Assembly (NCBI GenBank): GCA_019509985.1
Contig: JAEKLF010000032.1
Coordinates: 1 to 64,000 of the forward strand
Direction: 5' to 3'
DNA length: 64,000 nt
Source of the DNA: Burkholderiales bacterium
GTDB lineage: Bacteria > Pseudomonadota > Gammaproteobacteria > Burkholderiales > Burkholderiaceae_C
Below the pieces are notes generated by a model that was not told the DNA's origin, did no database searches, and saw only the letters and a program-made list of their open reading frames with translations. A program made the translations under genes and the position numbers. Below, piece after piece: positions 17,883 through 26,662 of the stretch; the first letter of the stretch is position 1, and each line of letters starts with the position of its first letter.

Positions 17883-18359
17883 ATGAAATCAAGCAGCCAG
17901 TTGTCCGACGTCCTGCACGTGCTCCTGCACATGGCCGAGGGCGACGGGCCCGCCACCTCCGAGACGCTGGCCGCCGCCATGCAGACCCATCCGGTCGTGC
18001 TGCGACGCCTGATGACCGGGCTGCGCGAGGCCGGATTCGTCGCGTCGTCCAAGGGTCATGGCGGGGGCTGGGTGCTCTCGTGCCCGCTGGACCGCATCAC
18101 GCTGCGCGACGTGCACGAGGCACTGGGCGCACCGTCGCTCGTGTCGCTCGGCTTCCGTGAGGACCGGCCCGAATGCCTGGTGGCCCAGGCCGTCAACGAA
18201 GCGCTGGGCGCCGCCGTGCAGGCCGCCGAAGCCACGCTGCTGGCGCGGCTCGGCGGCGTGACGCTGGCCGCGCTCTCGGGGGACTTCCATCGCCGCCTTG
18301 CAACCCATCCCGATACACCGCCGCACCACCGGCTTGAGGAGCATGTCCATGAACGTTGA
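17883..18359 (+). CDS. Rrf2-family transcriptional regulator
   Basis: 158 residues. The start SSQLSDVLHVLLHMAE and the HTH TSETLAAAMQTHPVVLRRLM, then a wing (GHGGGWVLSCPL), are typical of Rrf2. Only one Cys (ECLVAQ) follows the wing, so a canonical three-Cys Fe-S site is missing and it may sense redox through a single thiol or another signal. A perfect dyad sits immediately upstream. Its stop overlaps the start of the flavoprotein gene by 11 bp, so it probably controls that gene. Confidence 0.9.
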   Translation: MKSSSQLSDVLHVLLHMAEGDGPATSETLAAAMQTHPVVLRRLMTGLREAGFVASSKGHGGGWVLSCPLDRITLRDVHEALGAPSLVSLGFREDRPECLVAQAVNEALGAAVQAAEATLLARLGGVTLAALSGDFHRRLATHPDTPPHHRLEEHVHER

Positions 18360-19242
18360 TTTCGCCGTCATCGGCGGCAGCTTTGCCGGGCTGTCCGCCG
18401 CGCTGCAGCTGGCACGTGCACGCCGGAAGGTGCTCGTCGTCGACGCCGGCCAGCGGCGCAACCGCTTTGTGGACGACGCGGGCCTGACTTCGCATGGCTT
18501 CCTGACGCAGGATGGCCGCGCGCCCGCCGCCATCGTTGCCGACGGCAAGGCGCAGCTGCTGCGCTATCCGAGCGTGCAATGGCTGGACGGCACGGCCGAC
18601 GACGCGCGCATCGCCACGGGCGGTCGGCTCGAATTCCACGTCGGCCATGTCGCGGTCAGCGCCGGCCGCCTCATCCTGGCGACCGGCGTGCGCGACGAGC
18701 TGCCGCCCGTGCCAGGACTGGCCGAGCGGTGGGGCCGGAGCGTCTTCCACTGCCCGTACTGCCACGGCTACGAGCTGGACGGGGGCGAGATCGGCGTCAT
18801 CGCCAGCTCCGCCCTGGCCCAGCACCATGCGCTCATGCTGCCCGACTGGGGCCGCACGACGCTGTTCCTGAACGGCGCCTTCGCGCCCGACGCTGACGAG
18901 CTGGGCGCGCTCGCCGCACGCGGCGCACGGGTCGAGGCCACGCCGGTCCTGCGCATCGACGGCGAGGCCGATGTCGTGCTGGTCGACGGCCGCGTGCTGC
19001 GGATGGCCGGGCTCTTCACGCAACCCCGCACCGCCCTGGCCAGCCCGGTGGCGCAACAGCTTGGCTGCGCGATGGAGGACGGGCCGATGGGGCCGTTCAT
19101 CCGCGTCACCGGTCCGCAGGAAACCAGCGTGCCACATGTCTTCGCCTGCGGTGACGCGGCCCGCGCCGCCGGCAGCGTGGCGTTGGCCGTGGGCGACGGC
19201 GTGATGGCCGGCTTTGGGGCGCACCGCTCGACGATGTTCTGA
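18349..19242 (+). CDS. Thioredoxin-reductase-like FAD/NAD(P) oxidoreductase
   Basis: 297 residues. The FAD-binding GGSFAGLSAALQLARA lies at the N-terminus, a CPYC redox pair in FHCPYCHGYE near the middle, and the second FAD contact is VFACGDAARAAGSV. The NAD(P)-binding half is short. The family includes TrxB-like and YpdA-like proteins, and the partner thiol protein is not known. ATG 18349 was preferred over ATG 18343 because GAGGA is then at normal spacing. It overlaps the Rrf2 gene, suggesting redox-responsive control. Confidence 0.88.
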   Translation: MNVDFAVIGGSFAGLSAALQLARARRKVLVVDAGQRRNRFVDDAGLTSHGFLTQDGRAPAAIVADGKAQLLRYPSVQWLDGTADDARIATGGRLEFHVGHVAVSAGRLILATGVRDELPPVPGLAERWGRSVFHCPYCHGYELDGGEIGVIASSALAQHHALMLPDWGRTTLFLNGAFAPDADELGALAARGARVEATPVLRIDGEADVVLVDGRVLRMAGLFTQPRTALASPVAQQLGCAMEDGPMGPFIRVTGPQETSVPHVFACGDAARAAGSVALAVGDGVMAGFGAHRSTMF

Positions 19243-19286
19243 GCGCCGGGTCGGCACAATGGCGACGCTCCCGAACCCGATGACCC

Positions 19287-19997
19287 ATGCGCCTGCTCAT
19301 CGTTGAAGACGACCCCATGATCGGCGAGAGCCTGCGCGAGGCCCTGCGCCGCCAGGGCTTCGCGGCGGACTGGGTGCACGATGGCCAAGCGGCCGATGCG
19401 GTGCTGGCCAGCGGCGAGCGCTTCGACGCGGTGCTGCTGGACCTGGGCCTGCCCAGGCGCAGCGGCATCGAGGTGCTGAAAGCCTTGCGCGCCCGCGGCG
19501 ATTCGACGCCCGTCGTCGTGCTGACCGCGCGTGATGCGCTGACCGACAAGGTCGCCGGGCTGGATGCCGGTGCCGATGACTACCTCGTCAAACCCTTCGA
19601 GCTGGACGAGCTGCTCGCGCGGCTGCGCGCCGTCACGCGCCGCCACGGCGGGCGCACGGCCACCACGCTGCAGGTGGCCGATCTGCGCCTGGACCCGGCC
19701 ACGCGCGAGGTCTCGCGGGCGGGTCGATCCATCCTGCTGTCGGCCCGCGAGTTCGCGCTGCTGGAGGCGCTGCTGGAGCGGCCCGGCGCCATCGTCTCGC
19801 GCGCCCAGCTCGAGGACCGGCTCTACGGCTGGGGCGAGGAACTGGAGAGCAACGCCATCAGCGTCTATATGCATCAGCTGCGCAAGAAGCTCGGCGCCGA
19901 CCTGCTGCACACGGTGCGCGGGCTGGGCTACTACGCCGGACCCGAGAAGGGAACGGCTCCCATGCCTGCCGGACCCGAGAAAGGCAGCGCGGCGTGA
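19287..19997 (+). CDS. OmpR/PhoB-family response regulator
   Basis: 236 residues. The receiver has the acidic pair VEDDP, the phospho-acceptor Asp in LLDLGLPRRSG and the Lys in YLVKPFE. The winged-helix output domain has LLSAREFALLEALLERPG and AISVYMHQLRKKLG. It resembles QseB/TctD-type regulators. The C-terminal tail carries a 33-bp direct duplication that repeats the residues AGPEKG. The kinase start overlaps its stop as GTGA. Three 11-bp repeats upstream of the nearby htrA gene could be a target. Confidence 0.93.
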   Translation: MRLLIVEDDPMIGESLREALRRQGFAADWVHDGQAADAVLASGERFDAVLLDLGLPRRSGIEVLKALRARGDSTPVVVLTARDALTDKVAGLDAGADDYLVKPFELDELLARLRAVTRRHGGRTATTLQVADLRLDPATREVSRAGRSILLSAREFALLEALLERPGAIVSRAQLEDRLYGWGEELESNAISVYMHQLRKKLGADLLHTVRGLGYYAGPEKGTAPMPAGPEKGSAA

Positions 19998-21310
19998 AAC
20001 TGCTGGGCACGTTGCGTGGCCGCCTCTTCGCCCTGCTCGCGGCTCTGGGCGCCGTCACCGCGCTGGCCGTCGGCGGCGCCACCTATGTCAGCGTGCGCGC
20101 CGAGGCCGACGAGCTGTTCGACTACCAGTTGCGCCAGACGGCGCTGTCGCTGCGCGACCAGGGCCGCATCGCCGGCGACGAGGCCGCCGCGCTGGCCGAC
20201 CCGAGCTTCGACTACGTCGTGCAGATCTGGTCGCTGCAGGGGCTGCAGCTCTACTCCAGCCGGCCGCAGGGCCTGACCGAGCCGCTGCCGGCACGTGCCG
20301 TGCTGGGCTTCTCCAATCTGCGCCTGGGCGGGCAGGACTGGCGCGTGTTCGGCGCGGCCACGCCGCTGCGCGTCGTGCAGGTGGCCCAGCCCATTGCCGT
20401 GCGCCAGCGCCTCGCAGCCATCGCCGCGCTGCGCAGCATCGTGCCCGTGGGCATCGCGCTGCCCGTCGTGGCCGCGCTGGTGTGGTGGCTGATCGGCGTG
20501 TCGCTCGCGCCGCTGTCGCGCGTCACCCAGGCCGCGCAGGCCGGTGGTGCGAACGCGCTGGACGCACTGCCCACGCAAGGCCTGCCGGGCGAAGTCGCGC
20601 CGCTGGTGGACGCCTTCAACGGCCTGCTCGCGCGCCTGTCATCTGCCTTCGACACGCAGCGCAGCTTCGTCGCTGACGCGGCCCACGAGCTGCGCACGCC
20701 GCTGACCGCGCTGAAGCTGCAGCTCGGCCTGCTTCGCGATTCCGCCCCGGGCGCGGACCAGGACGCGGCCATTGCCCGCCTGCGCGGCGGCATCGACCGT
20801 GCGGTACGTCTCGTCGAACAGCTGCTGGCGCTGGCCCGCGCCGAGCCTGGTGCCGCGGCAGCCGTCGTGCCGCTGGACCTCGCCGAGCTGGCCCGCCAGG
20901 CCGTGGCCGACGTTCTGCCGCTGGCCGACAAGGCCGGCGTGGCGCTCACGCTGGCGGCCCCCGACCCGCTGCCGCTGACCGGCGACCCGCAGGCCCTGCG
21001 CAGCGCGCTGCGCAACCTGATCGACAACGCGGTGAAGTACGGCGCGCGAACGGTACAGGTGAGCGCACTGCGCGGCGCCGCGGGTGCGCCGCTGCTGCGT
21101 GTGGACGATGATGGCCCGGGCATCCCGCCTGAGCAGCGCGAGCGCATGTTCGACCGCTTCCAGCGCGGTGAGAACGCGACGGTCGAAGGCAGCGGGCTGG
21201 GCCTGGCCATCGTGCAGGCGGCGGCCAGGCAGCAGGGGGCGGGGGTCAGACTGACGGGCTCGCCGCTCGGGGGGTTGAGAGCTGAGGTCGCTTGGGCGGC
21301 CGAACAGTAG
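19994..21310 (+). CDS. Sensor histidine kinase (QseC/TctE-like)
   Basis: 438 residues. Two transmembrane segments (about 10-30 and 155-175) flank a periplasmic domain, then come a HAMP-like linker, the H-box with His231 (VADAAHELRTPLTALK), the N-box (LIDNAVKYG), and G-boxes DDGPGIPP and GSGLGLAIV. All catalytic motifs are intact. The GTG start overlaps the regulator stop by four bases. The stimulus is unknown. Partner of the adjacent OmpR-type regulator. Confidence 0.93.
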   Translation: MKLLGTLRGRLFALLAALGAVTALAVGGATYVSVRAEADELFDYQLRQTALSLRDQGRIAGDEAAALADPSFDYVVQIWSLQGLQLYSSRPQGLTEPLPARAVLGFSNLRLGGQDWRVFGAATPLRVVQVAQPIAVRQRLAAIAALRSIVPVGIALPVVAALVWWLIGVSLAPLSRVTQAAQAGGANALDALPTQGLPGEVAPLVDAFNGLLARLSSAFDTQRSFVADAAHELRTPLTALKLQLGLLRDSAPGADQDAAIARLRGGIDRAVRLVEQLLALARAEPGAAAAVVPLDLAELARQAVADVLPLADKAGVALTLAAPDPLPLTGDPQALRSALRNLIDNAVKYGARTVQVSALRGAAGAPLLRVDDDGPGIPPEQRERMFDRFQRGENATVEGSGLGLAIVQAAARQQGAGVRLTGSPLGGLRAEVAWAAEQ

Positions 21311-21359
21311 CGCTTGCAGCGGCACTAGGATGCAGCCTCGGGTAGCCGTGAAGACAGCC

Positions 21360-21788
21360 ATGCGCATTGAAATTCGCCTCCCTGCATCCGCCAACACCGT
21401 ATTCGACGCTTGGGTCGTTCCCGAGGTGATGCGCCAGTGGCTCTTCGTCGGTCCTTCGAACCGGATTCTTGAAGTGACGAGCGACCAGCGCCTGGGAGGC
21501 AAGTTCTACATCCGTGAGGAGAACGATGGCAGGCAGATCGATCACTATGGTGAGTACCTGCGATTGGAGCGCCCCTCCGATATCGAGTTCGCTCTCGAGG
21601 TTCCACTTCACTTTCGGGGCGTCAGTCGCCTGAGAGTCGAGCTTCGCGACCTGCCTGGCGAATGTGCGCTGACCCTGACCCAAACCGGCGCCGCCCCTGC
21701 GAATGCAGAAGAAACCTGGCGCGGCATGCTGACCGGCCTGCAGCGCGTACTCCTGGGAAAGCCGGCCATCGGCGGCAATGGCGCCTAG
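21360..21788 (+). CDS. SRPBCC/AHSA1-like domain protein
   Basis: 142 residues beginning RIEIRLPASANTVFDAWVVP, followed by MRQWLFVGPSNR and the GGKFYI segment typical of the AHSA1/START-like fold, which forms a hydrophobic ligand cavity. An in-frame ATG at 21330 has poor spacing to any ribosome site, so ATG 21360 was chosen. Local composition is visibly less GC-rich than the flanking genes. The ligand is unknown. It follows the kinase gene by 49 bases but may be independent. Confidence 0.8.
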   Translation: MRIEIRLPASANTVFDAWVVPEVMRQWLFVGPSNRILEVTSDQRLGGKFYIREENDGRQIDHYGEYLRLERPSDIEFALEVPLHFRGVSRLRVELRDLPGECALTLTQTGAAPANAEETWRGMLTGLQRVLLGKPAIGGNGA

Positions 21789-21829
21789 CCCCGCTCGACG
21801 CCTGAACCGAAGCGCGACTCCCCGCTTAA

Positions 21830-21862
21830 CTTTCGCCTCACCTTCGCCTCATCCAGCCCTCA
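21830..21862 (+). promoter_or_regulatory. Three tandem 11-bp repeats upstream of htrA
   Basis: CTTTCGCCTCA (21830-21840), CCTTCGCCTCA (21841-21851) and TCCAGCCCTCA (21852-21862) follow each other without gaps. Direct repeats at 11-bp period are the usual binding pattern of OmpR/PhoB-type regulators on one DNA face. The block ends 59 bases before the protease start, and an OmpR-type regulator gene lies about 2 kb upstream. Confidence 0.5.
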
Positions 21863-21921
21863 CCCGCACTCCCTAGAGTGCCCTGCATCGGCTGCGCCGC
21901 AGCCTGCTCGAGGAGCTTTCG

Positions 21922-23493
21922 ATGACTCGCACCGCCAAAACCACACTGACCGCCACGGCCGCTGCCCTGCTGGCCGCGGGGGTGACCATCACCACCGGAG
22001 CCTCAGGCTGGACGCTGCCCGGCTGGCTGCAGGGCAAGGCGCCCGCCGCCGCCCCGCTGTCGGGTGACGCCACACCCGGCGGCGCCGTGCCCACCGCCGT
22101 TGCCGCAGCCGCAGCCGCCACCGTGGCGGCGCCCGCCGTCACGCTGCCGCCGGCGCAGCTGCCCAATTACCGCGCCATCGTGCAGACTCAGGGCCCGGCC
22201 GTCGTCGGCATCACCGTGGCCGGCCTGCACAAGGTCGGCAACGCCGACATGGACGACGATGGCCCCGCGGCGCCGGGTGCCCGCGGCCGGGATGACGACA
22301 GCGACCCCTTCTTCCGCTTCTTCCGTGGCATCCCCGGCCTGCGCATGCCGCAGCAGATGAACCCGGGCGCCCAGCTGTTCCGCGGCCAGGGCTCGGGCTT
22401 CATCATCAGCAGCGACGGCCTCGTGCTGACCAATGCCCACGTCGTGCGCGACGCCAAGCAGGTCACCGTCAAGCTCAGCGACCGCCGCGAGTTCGCGGCC
22501 CAGGTGCTGGGCAGCGACCCGGCCACCGACATCGCCGTGCTGCGCGTGGAGGCCAAGGGCCTGCCCACCGTGCAGCTGGGCGACCCGAAGCAGGTGCAGG
22601 TGGGCGACTACGTGCTGGCCATCGGCGCGCCCTACGGCTTCGAGCAGACGGCCACGCAGGGCATCGTCAGCGCCAAGGGCCGCTCGCTGCCGGGCGACAG
22701 CGTCGTGCCCTTCATCCAGACCGACGCGGCCGTGAACCCCGGCAACTCGGGCGGCCCGCTGTTCGACGCGGCCGGCCGCGTGGTGGGCGTGAACGCGCAG
22801 ATCTTTTCTCAGAGCGGCGGCTTCCAGGGCCTGGCCTTCTCCATCCCGGTGGACGTGGCACTGCGCGTGAAGGACCAGATCGTCGCCCACGGCAAGGTGG
22901 AACACGCGCGCCTGGGCGTCACGCTGCAGGACTTGTCGGCGCCGCTGGCTTCGTCCTTCGGCCTGAACTCGCCGGACGGTGCGCTGGTGTCCAGCATCAT
23001 GCCGGGCAGCGCCGCCGCGAAGGCCGGGCTGAAGGCGGGTGACGTGATCACCGCGGTGGACGGCGAGCCGGTGCACGTGGCGGGCGACGTGTCCAGCCGC
23101 GTGGGCCTGGCTCGGCCGGGCGACAAGCTGAAGCTGGAGCTGTGGCGCGACAAGGGCCGCGTCAACGAGACCGTCAGCCTGGGCCGCGCCGACAAGGACA
23201 CGCAGGAAGCCAGCGCCGCACCCGAAGGCGGCTCGCTGGGCCTGGCGCTGCGGCCGCTGGAGCGCCAGGAGCTGCGCGGCTCGGGCCTGGACCACGGCCT
23301 GCTGATCGAACGCGTGACCGGCCCGGCGCAGCTGGCCGGCGTGCAGCCCGGCGACGTGCTGCTGGCGCTGAACGGCAAGCCGGTGCAGGACGTCGAGCAG
23401 GTGCGCGCCGCGATGAAGGACAAGCCGCACCAGGTGGCCCTGCTCGTCTCGCGCGACGGCCAGCAGATCTTCGTGCCGGTGCGGCTGGGCTGA
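21922..23493 (+). CDS. HtrA/DegQ-type periplasmic serine protease with two PDZ domains
   Basis: 523 residues. An N-terminal membrane/signal segment is followed by an Ala/Pro-rich linker and the trypsin-like domain with triad His173 (NAHVV), Asp203 (TDIAVL) and Ser276 (NPGNSGGPL). Two PDZ domains follow, each with a GxxxGD pattern (AGLKAGDVITAVDG and AGVQPGDVLLALNG). Such proteases degrade or refold damaged envelope proteins. An unusual Asp-rich loop (DMDDDGPAAPGARGRDDDSD) precedes the protease core. GAGGA precedes the start. The upstream tandem repeats suggest envelope-stress control by a two-component system. Confidence 0.93.
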   Translation: MTRTAKTTLTATAAALLAAGVTITTGASGWTLPGWLQGKAPAAAPLSGDATPGGAVPTAVAAAAAATVAAPAVTLPPAQLPNYRAIVQTQGPAVVGITVAGLHKVGNADMDDDGPAAPGARGRDDDSDPFFRFFRGIPGLRMPQQMNPGAQLFRGQGSGFIISSDGLVLTNAHVVRDAKQVTVKLSDRREFAAQVLGSDPATDIAVLRVEAKGLPTVQLGDPKQVQVGDYVLAIGAPYGFEQTATQGIVSAKGRSLPGDSVVPFIQTDAAVNPGNSGGPLFDAAGRVVGVNAQIFSQSGGFQGLAFSIPVDVALRVKDQIVAHGKVEHARLGVTLQDLSAPLASSFGLNSPDGALVSSIMPGSAAAKAGLKAGDVITAVDGEPVHVAGDVSSRVGLARPGDKLKLELWRDKGRVNETVSLGRADKDTQEASAAPEGGSLGLALRPLERQELRGSGLDHGLLIERVTGPAQLAGVQPGDVLLALNGKPVQDVEQVRAAMKDKPHQVALLVSRDGQQIFVPVRLG

Positions 23494-23512
23494 CGACGCC
23501 AGGCCGCCAAGG

Positions 23513-24796
23513 TCACTGCGGCGGATCGTCGTGGTCGTACTGCGGCGGCTTGTGCTTCACGACCGGGCACTGGAAGGGCGGATAGCTGCGCACCACTGGC
23601 GGCGACTGATGCTGGTCGAGGAAGTCGACCAGGCCGTGGTAGCCGTTCCAGGGGCCTGAGGCCTTGGGATCGTCGTACTTGACGGCCACGCCGTAGCAGG
23701 CCTGGATCTGCGTACCCGAGCCGGCAGCGCCCACCAGCGCGACGCCGAAATTGGCGTCGTGCTCGTCGAACCAGGTGTTCCAGATGTGCTGGTCGTCGTG
23801 CCAATGCAGCTTGTTCCAGCAGTAGGCGTCGCCGCCTTTCGACTTCCAGTCGGTGGAGCAGTAGTGCTGCAGCGTGGGCGCCGTGATGGCGACGGGTTCT
23901 TCGTCGTACATCAGCTGTATCGGCGGCGGTGCTTCGGCCTTGATCACGGCACCCATCGCGCAGCCGGCGACGTAGCCCGCGGGCTCGGGGAACTTGGAGT
24001 CCGACAGGAAGTCGGCATAGGAGTCGGGCAGGATGAAGTTCTGCATCACCACCTGCCGGTCGTAGCAGGTCTGGGCCTGGTAGTCCCACACGGCATTCAC
24101 CTTGGACGACATCGCACGCCAGGGCCGCTGCGGGTCCACGGTGGCGGCGTTGTCCTTGATGGCCCACAGCATGTTCAGCGACCCACGCGATTGGCCGACG
24201 AGGAAGACATTGTTCGGGTCGATGTGGAAGCTGTCGGCCTTGAACTTCAGGTATTGCACGGCGTCGCGGATGTCGGTGTTGCCAGGCTGCGTGTTGCCAG
24301 GCTTGACGTAGGACGTGAGCGGGTGGCGAAACTCCAGCGACACGACCGTGTAGCCGGCCTTCAGCGCCTGCGCCATCACGCTCTGGAACAGCACCGAGTT
24401 GCTATACGGGTTGTCCGCGGGCACGCTGCTGTCGGCGTAGCGGAACTGCTCGTCGTTGCCGGACGGGTGCGTGAAGATCAGCAGCGGGCGGCGCGTGCCC
24501 GGCGGGTCGGTGGCGGGGTCGGTGGCGGTGTAGACGGAGGCGCGCTCCGTCAGGTAGACGCCCGACGGGCCCTCCAGCCAATTGACGCCATCGCCGTAGC
24601 AGACCTTGTCGCGCTGCCAGAAGGTGATGCTGCCACTGGTGCCCAGGTAGTCCTGGTAGGCCACGTCATGCCGCGTCGCCGTGGCTGGCAGAGGGGTGCA
24701 GTCGGGTGGCGGTGCGGTGGGCGTCTGCGCTGAAGCGGCGGCGCACAGGGCGCCCGTGGCCAGCAGGCCCGCAAGGGTTCTCAGTAAGCGGTGCAT
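23513..24796 (-). CDS. Exported alpha/beta-hydrolase-like protein
   Basis: 427 residues with a Sec signal peptide (LLRTLAGLLATGALCAAASA). The nucleophile elbow is VFLVGQSRGSLNMLW and the oxyanion region RRPLLIFTHPSGND. Several Cys (CTPLP, CYGDG, CYDRQ, HYCSTDW, YCWNKL, CYGVAV) point to disulfides in the periplasm. It resembles secreted esterase or depolymerase-type hydrolases; the substrate is not deducible. The C-terminus is rich in Pro, His and Asp. It is convergent with htrA and divergent from the sulfite dehydrogenase genes. Confidence 0.75.
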   Translation of the reverse strand: MHRLLRTLAGLLATGALCAAASAQTPTAPPPDCTPLPATATRHDVAYQDYLGTSGSITFWQRDKVCYGDGVNWLEGPSGVYLTERASVYTATDPATDPPGTRRPLLIFTHPSGNDEQFRYADSSVPADNPYSNSVLFQSVMAQALKAGYTVVSLEFRHPLTSYVKPGNTQPGNTDIRDAVQYLKFKADSFHIDPNNVFLVGQSRGSLNMLWAIKDNAATVDPQRPWRAMSSKVNAVWDYQAQTCYDRQVVMQNFILPDSYADFLSDSKFPEPAGYVAGCAMGAVIKAEAPPPIQLMYDEEPVAITAPTLQHYCSTDWKSKGGDAYCWNKLHWHDDQHIWNTWFDEHDANFGVALVGAAGSGTQIQACYGVAVKYDDPKASGPWNGYHGLVDFLDQHQSPPVVRSYPPFQCPVVKHKPPQYDHDDPPQ

Positions 24797-25042
24797 GGGG
24801 TGTCTCCCGGGGTGTTGGGTGCGGCGGATGTTTGCCGTGCCCACCCGCGCAGGCCACCCCCTAACGGGCAACTTTGCTGCACAGCAATGATGAGCAATGT
24901 TCATGCAGCGCGCGGCAAAACGGCGCAAAGCACGCGGCCGGAAAACACCGCCCGAGGCAGCACGCCGAAAGCTGCTTGGGCGGCAGCGCACGCGCGCGGG
25001 ATTTGCGGAAGAATCGTCCACCCCTTGCCGCGGAGACCTTCC

Positions 25043-26257
25043 ATGCTCGAGCGCCCCACTCACAGCCGGCTGAGCCGGCGCCAGCTGCTGGCCGCCACGA
25101 GCCTCGCAGGCCTGGCGCCCGGCGGCTGGGCCCAGACCGGCTTCGCTCATCCTTTCGCCAACGGCGAGCGTCGCCTCGTGGCCTACCCGGAGAAGCGGCC
25201 GCTGATCGTGCTGACCTCGCGCCCGCCCCAGCTCGAGACGCCGTTCGAGGTCTTCAACGAAGGCGTCATCACGCCCAATGACGCCTTCTTCGTGCGCTAT
25301 CACAACGCCGGCATCCCGACCGCCATCGACGCCGACAGGCACCAGATCAAGATCTCGGGCAATGCCGTCGCCAAGCCGTTCGTGCTGACCATGGCCGAGC
25401 TGAAGACGCAGTTCAAGCCGGTCGAGATCACGGCCGTCAACCAGTGCTCGGGCAACGGCCGCGGCCTGTTCAACCCGCGCGTGACCGGCGGCCAGCTGGC
25501 CAACGGCGCGATGGGCAATGCGCGCTGGCTGGGCGTGCCGCTGAAGGATGTACTGGCCCGCGCGGAGCCGAAGAACACGGCCCGCCAGGTCAGCTTCAAC
25601 GGGCTGGACGAAGCCCTCTTCGGCGGCGGCGACTTCGTCAAGTCGCTGGACATGGGCCACGCGATGGACGGCGAAGTGATGCTGGCCTGGCAGATGAACG
25701 GCGCCGACATCCCGCTGCTCAACGGCTATCCGGTCAAGCTCATCGTGCCGGGCTACTACGGGACCTACTGGGTCAAGCACCTCAGCGAGATCGAGGTCAT
25801 CGATTCGATCTACGAAGGCTTCTGGATGAAGCCTGCCTATCGCGTGCCCGACAACGACTGCGCCTGCATCGAGCCGGGCACCTCACCCGCGGCCACGCGG
25901 CCCATCGGCCGCTTCAATGTGCGCAGCTTCATCACCTCAGTGGCCGACGGCGCGCGAGTGCCGGCCGGCGCGCCGCTGGCCGTCAAGGGCATCGCCTTCG
26001 ACGGCGGCCAGGGCATCCGCGAGGTGGCCTGGTCGGCCGATGGCGGCCAGAGCTGGCGCGCCGCAACGCTCGGGGCCGACCTGGGGCGCTATTCCTTCCG
26101 CGAGTTCCGCTTCGGCTTCACACCCGCCGCCGGCGCCCACGACCTCCGCGTGCGCGCCTGGAACCGCTCGGGCCAGAGCCAGCCGATGGAGGCGCTGTGG
26201 CAGCCCGCGGGCTATATGCGCAACGTCGTCGAGTCGGTCAAGATCACCGCCGCCTGA
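25043..26257 (+). CDS. sorA: Sulfite dehydrogenase-like molybdopterin subunit (SorA/SoxC family)
   Basis: 404 residues. A Tat-type signal (LSRRQLLAATSLAGLAP) is followed by the sulfite-oxidase fold: ITPNDAFFVRYHNAGIP, the Mo-binding Cys135 in AVNQCSGNGRG, and the KLIVPGYYGTYWVKHL region. The C-terminal dimerisation domain (VKGIAFDGGQGIREVAWSADGG) is present. The enzyme oxidises sulfite to sulfate in the periplasm using a pterin-bound Mo centre. The next gene encodes a one-haem cytochrome, the standard SorAB arrangement. The substrate could also be another sulfur oxyanion. Confidence 0.88.
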   Translation: MLERPTHSRLSRRQLLAATSLAGLAPGGWAQTGFAHPFANGERRLVAYPEKRPLIVLTSRPPQLETPFEVFNEGVITPNDAFFVRYHNAGIPTAIDADRHQIKISGNAVAKPFVLTMAELKTQFKPVEITAVNQCSGNGRGLFNPRVTGGQLANGAMGNARWLGVPLKDVLARAEPKNTARQVSFNGLDEALFGGGDFVKSLDMGHAMDGEVMLAWQMNGADIPLLNGYPVKLIVPGYYGTYWVKHLSEIEVIDSIYEGFWMKPAYRVPDNDCACIEPGTSPAATRPIGRFNVRSFITSVADGARVPAGAPLAVKGIAFDGGQGIREVAWSADGGQSWRAATLGADLGRYSFREFRFGFTPAAGAHDLRVRAWNRSGQSQPMEALWQPAGYMRNVVESVKITAA

Positions 26258-26274
26258 GCCGCGAGGAACCCGCC

Positions 26275-26610
26275 ATGATCCGCAAGACCCTCCTGCTCGG
26301 CACCGTGCTGGCCCTCTCGCTGGCCGCCGGTCTGTCCGCCGTCGCCGCGCCCAAGTCCATCACCCTGCCGCCCGACGGCATCCAGCTCAAGGCCAGCGCC
26401 CTGCCCGGCTATGCCAAGGCCCAGGCCAGCTGCGTCGCCTGCCACTCGGCCGAGTACATGGCCTACCAGCCGCCCACCGCCGCGCGGCCCTACTGGGACG
26501 CGATGGTCAAGCGCATGAAGACCGTCTTCAAGGCGCCCGTACCCGACGAAGACATGGCCGTCATCGTCGACTACCTGGTGAAGACTTACGGCAACGAGCA
26601 GCCGAAGTAG
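26275..26610 (+). CDS. sorB: Monohaem cytochrome c subunit of sulfite dehydrogenase
   Basis: 111 residues. A signal peptide (LLLGTVLALSLAAGLSAVAA) precedes a single haem c site CVACH and the distal Met in MVKRMKTVF. Size and position 17 bases downstream of the molybdopterin subunit match SorB, which takes electrons from the Mo centre and passes them to cytochrome c. GAGGA lies upstream of ATG 26275. Confidence 0.88.
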   Translation: MIRKTLLLGTVLALSLAAGLSAVAAPKSITLPPDGIQLKASALPGYAKAQASCVACHSAEYMAYQPPTAARPYWDAMVKRMKTVFKAPVPDEDMAVIVDYLVKTYGNEQPK

Positions 26611-26662
26611 CCCCGCGCTGGCCTTAGGCTGCGGCCCTCACCACGCCTGCATCGGCGCTGCC

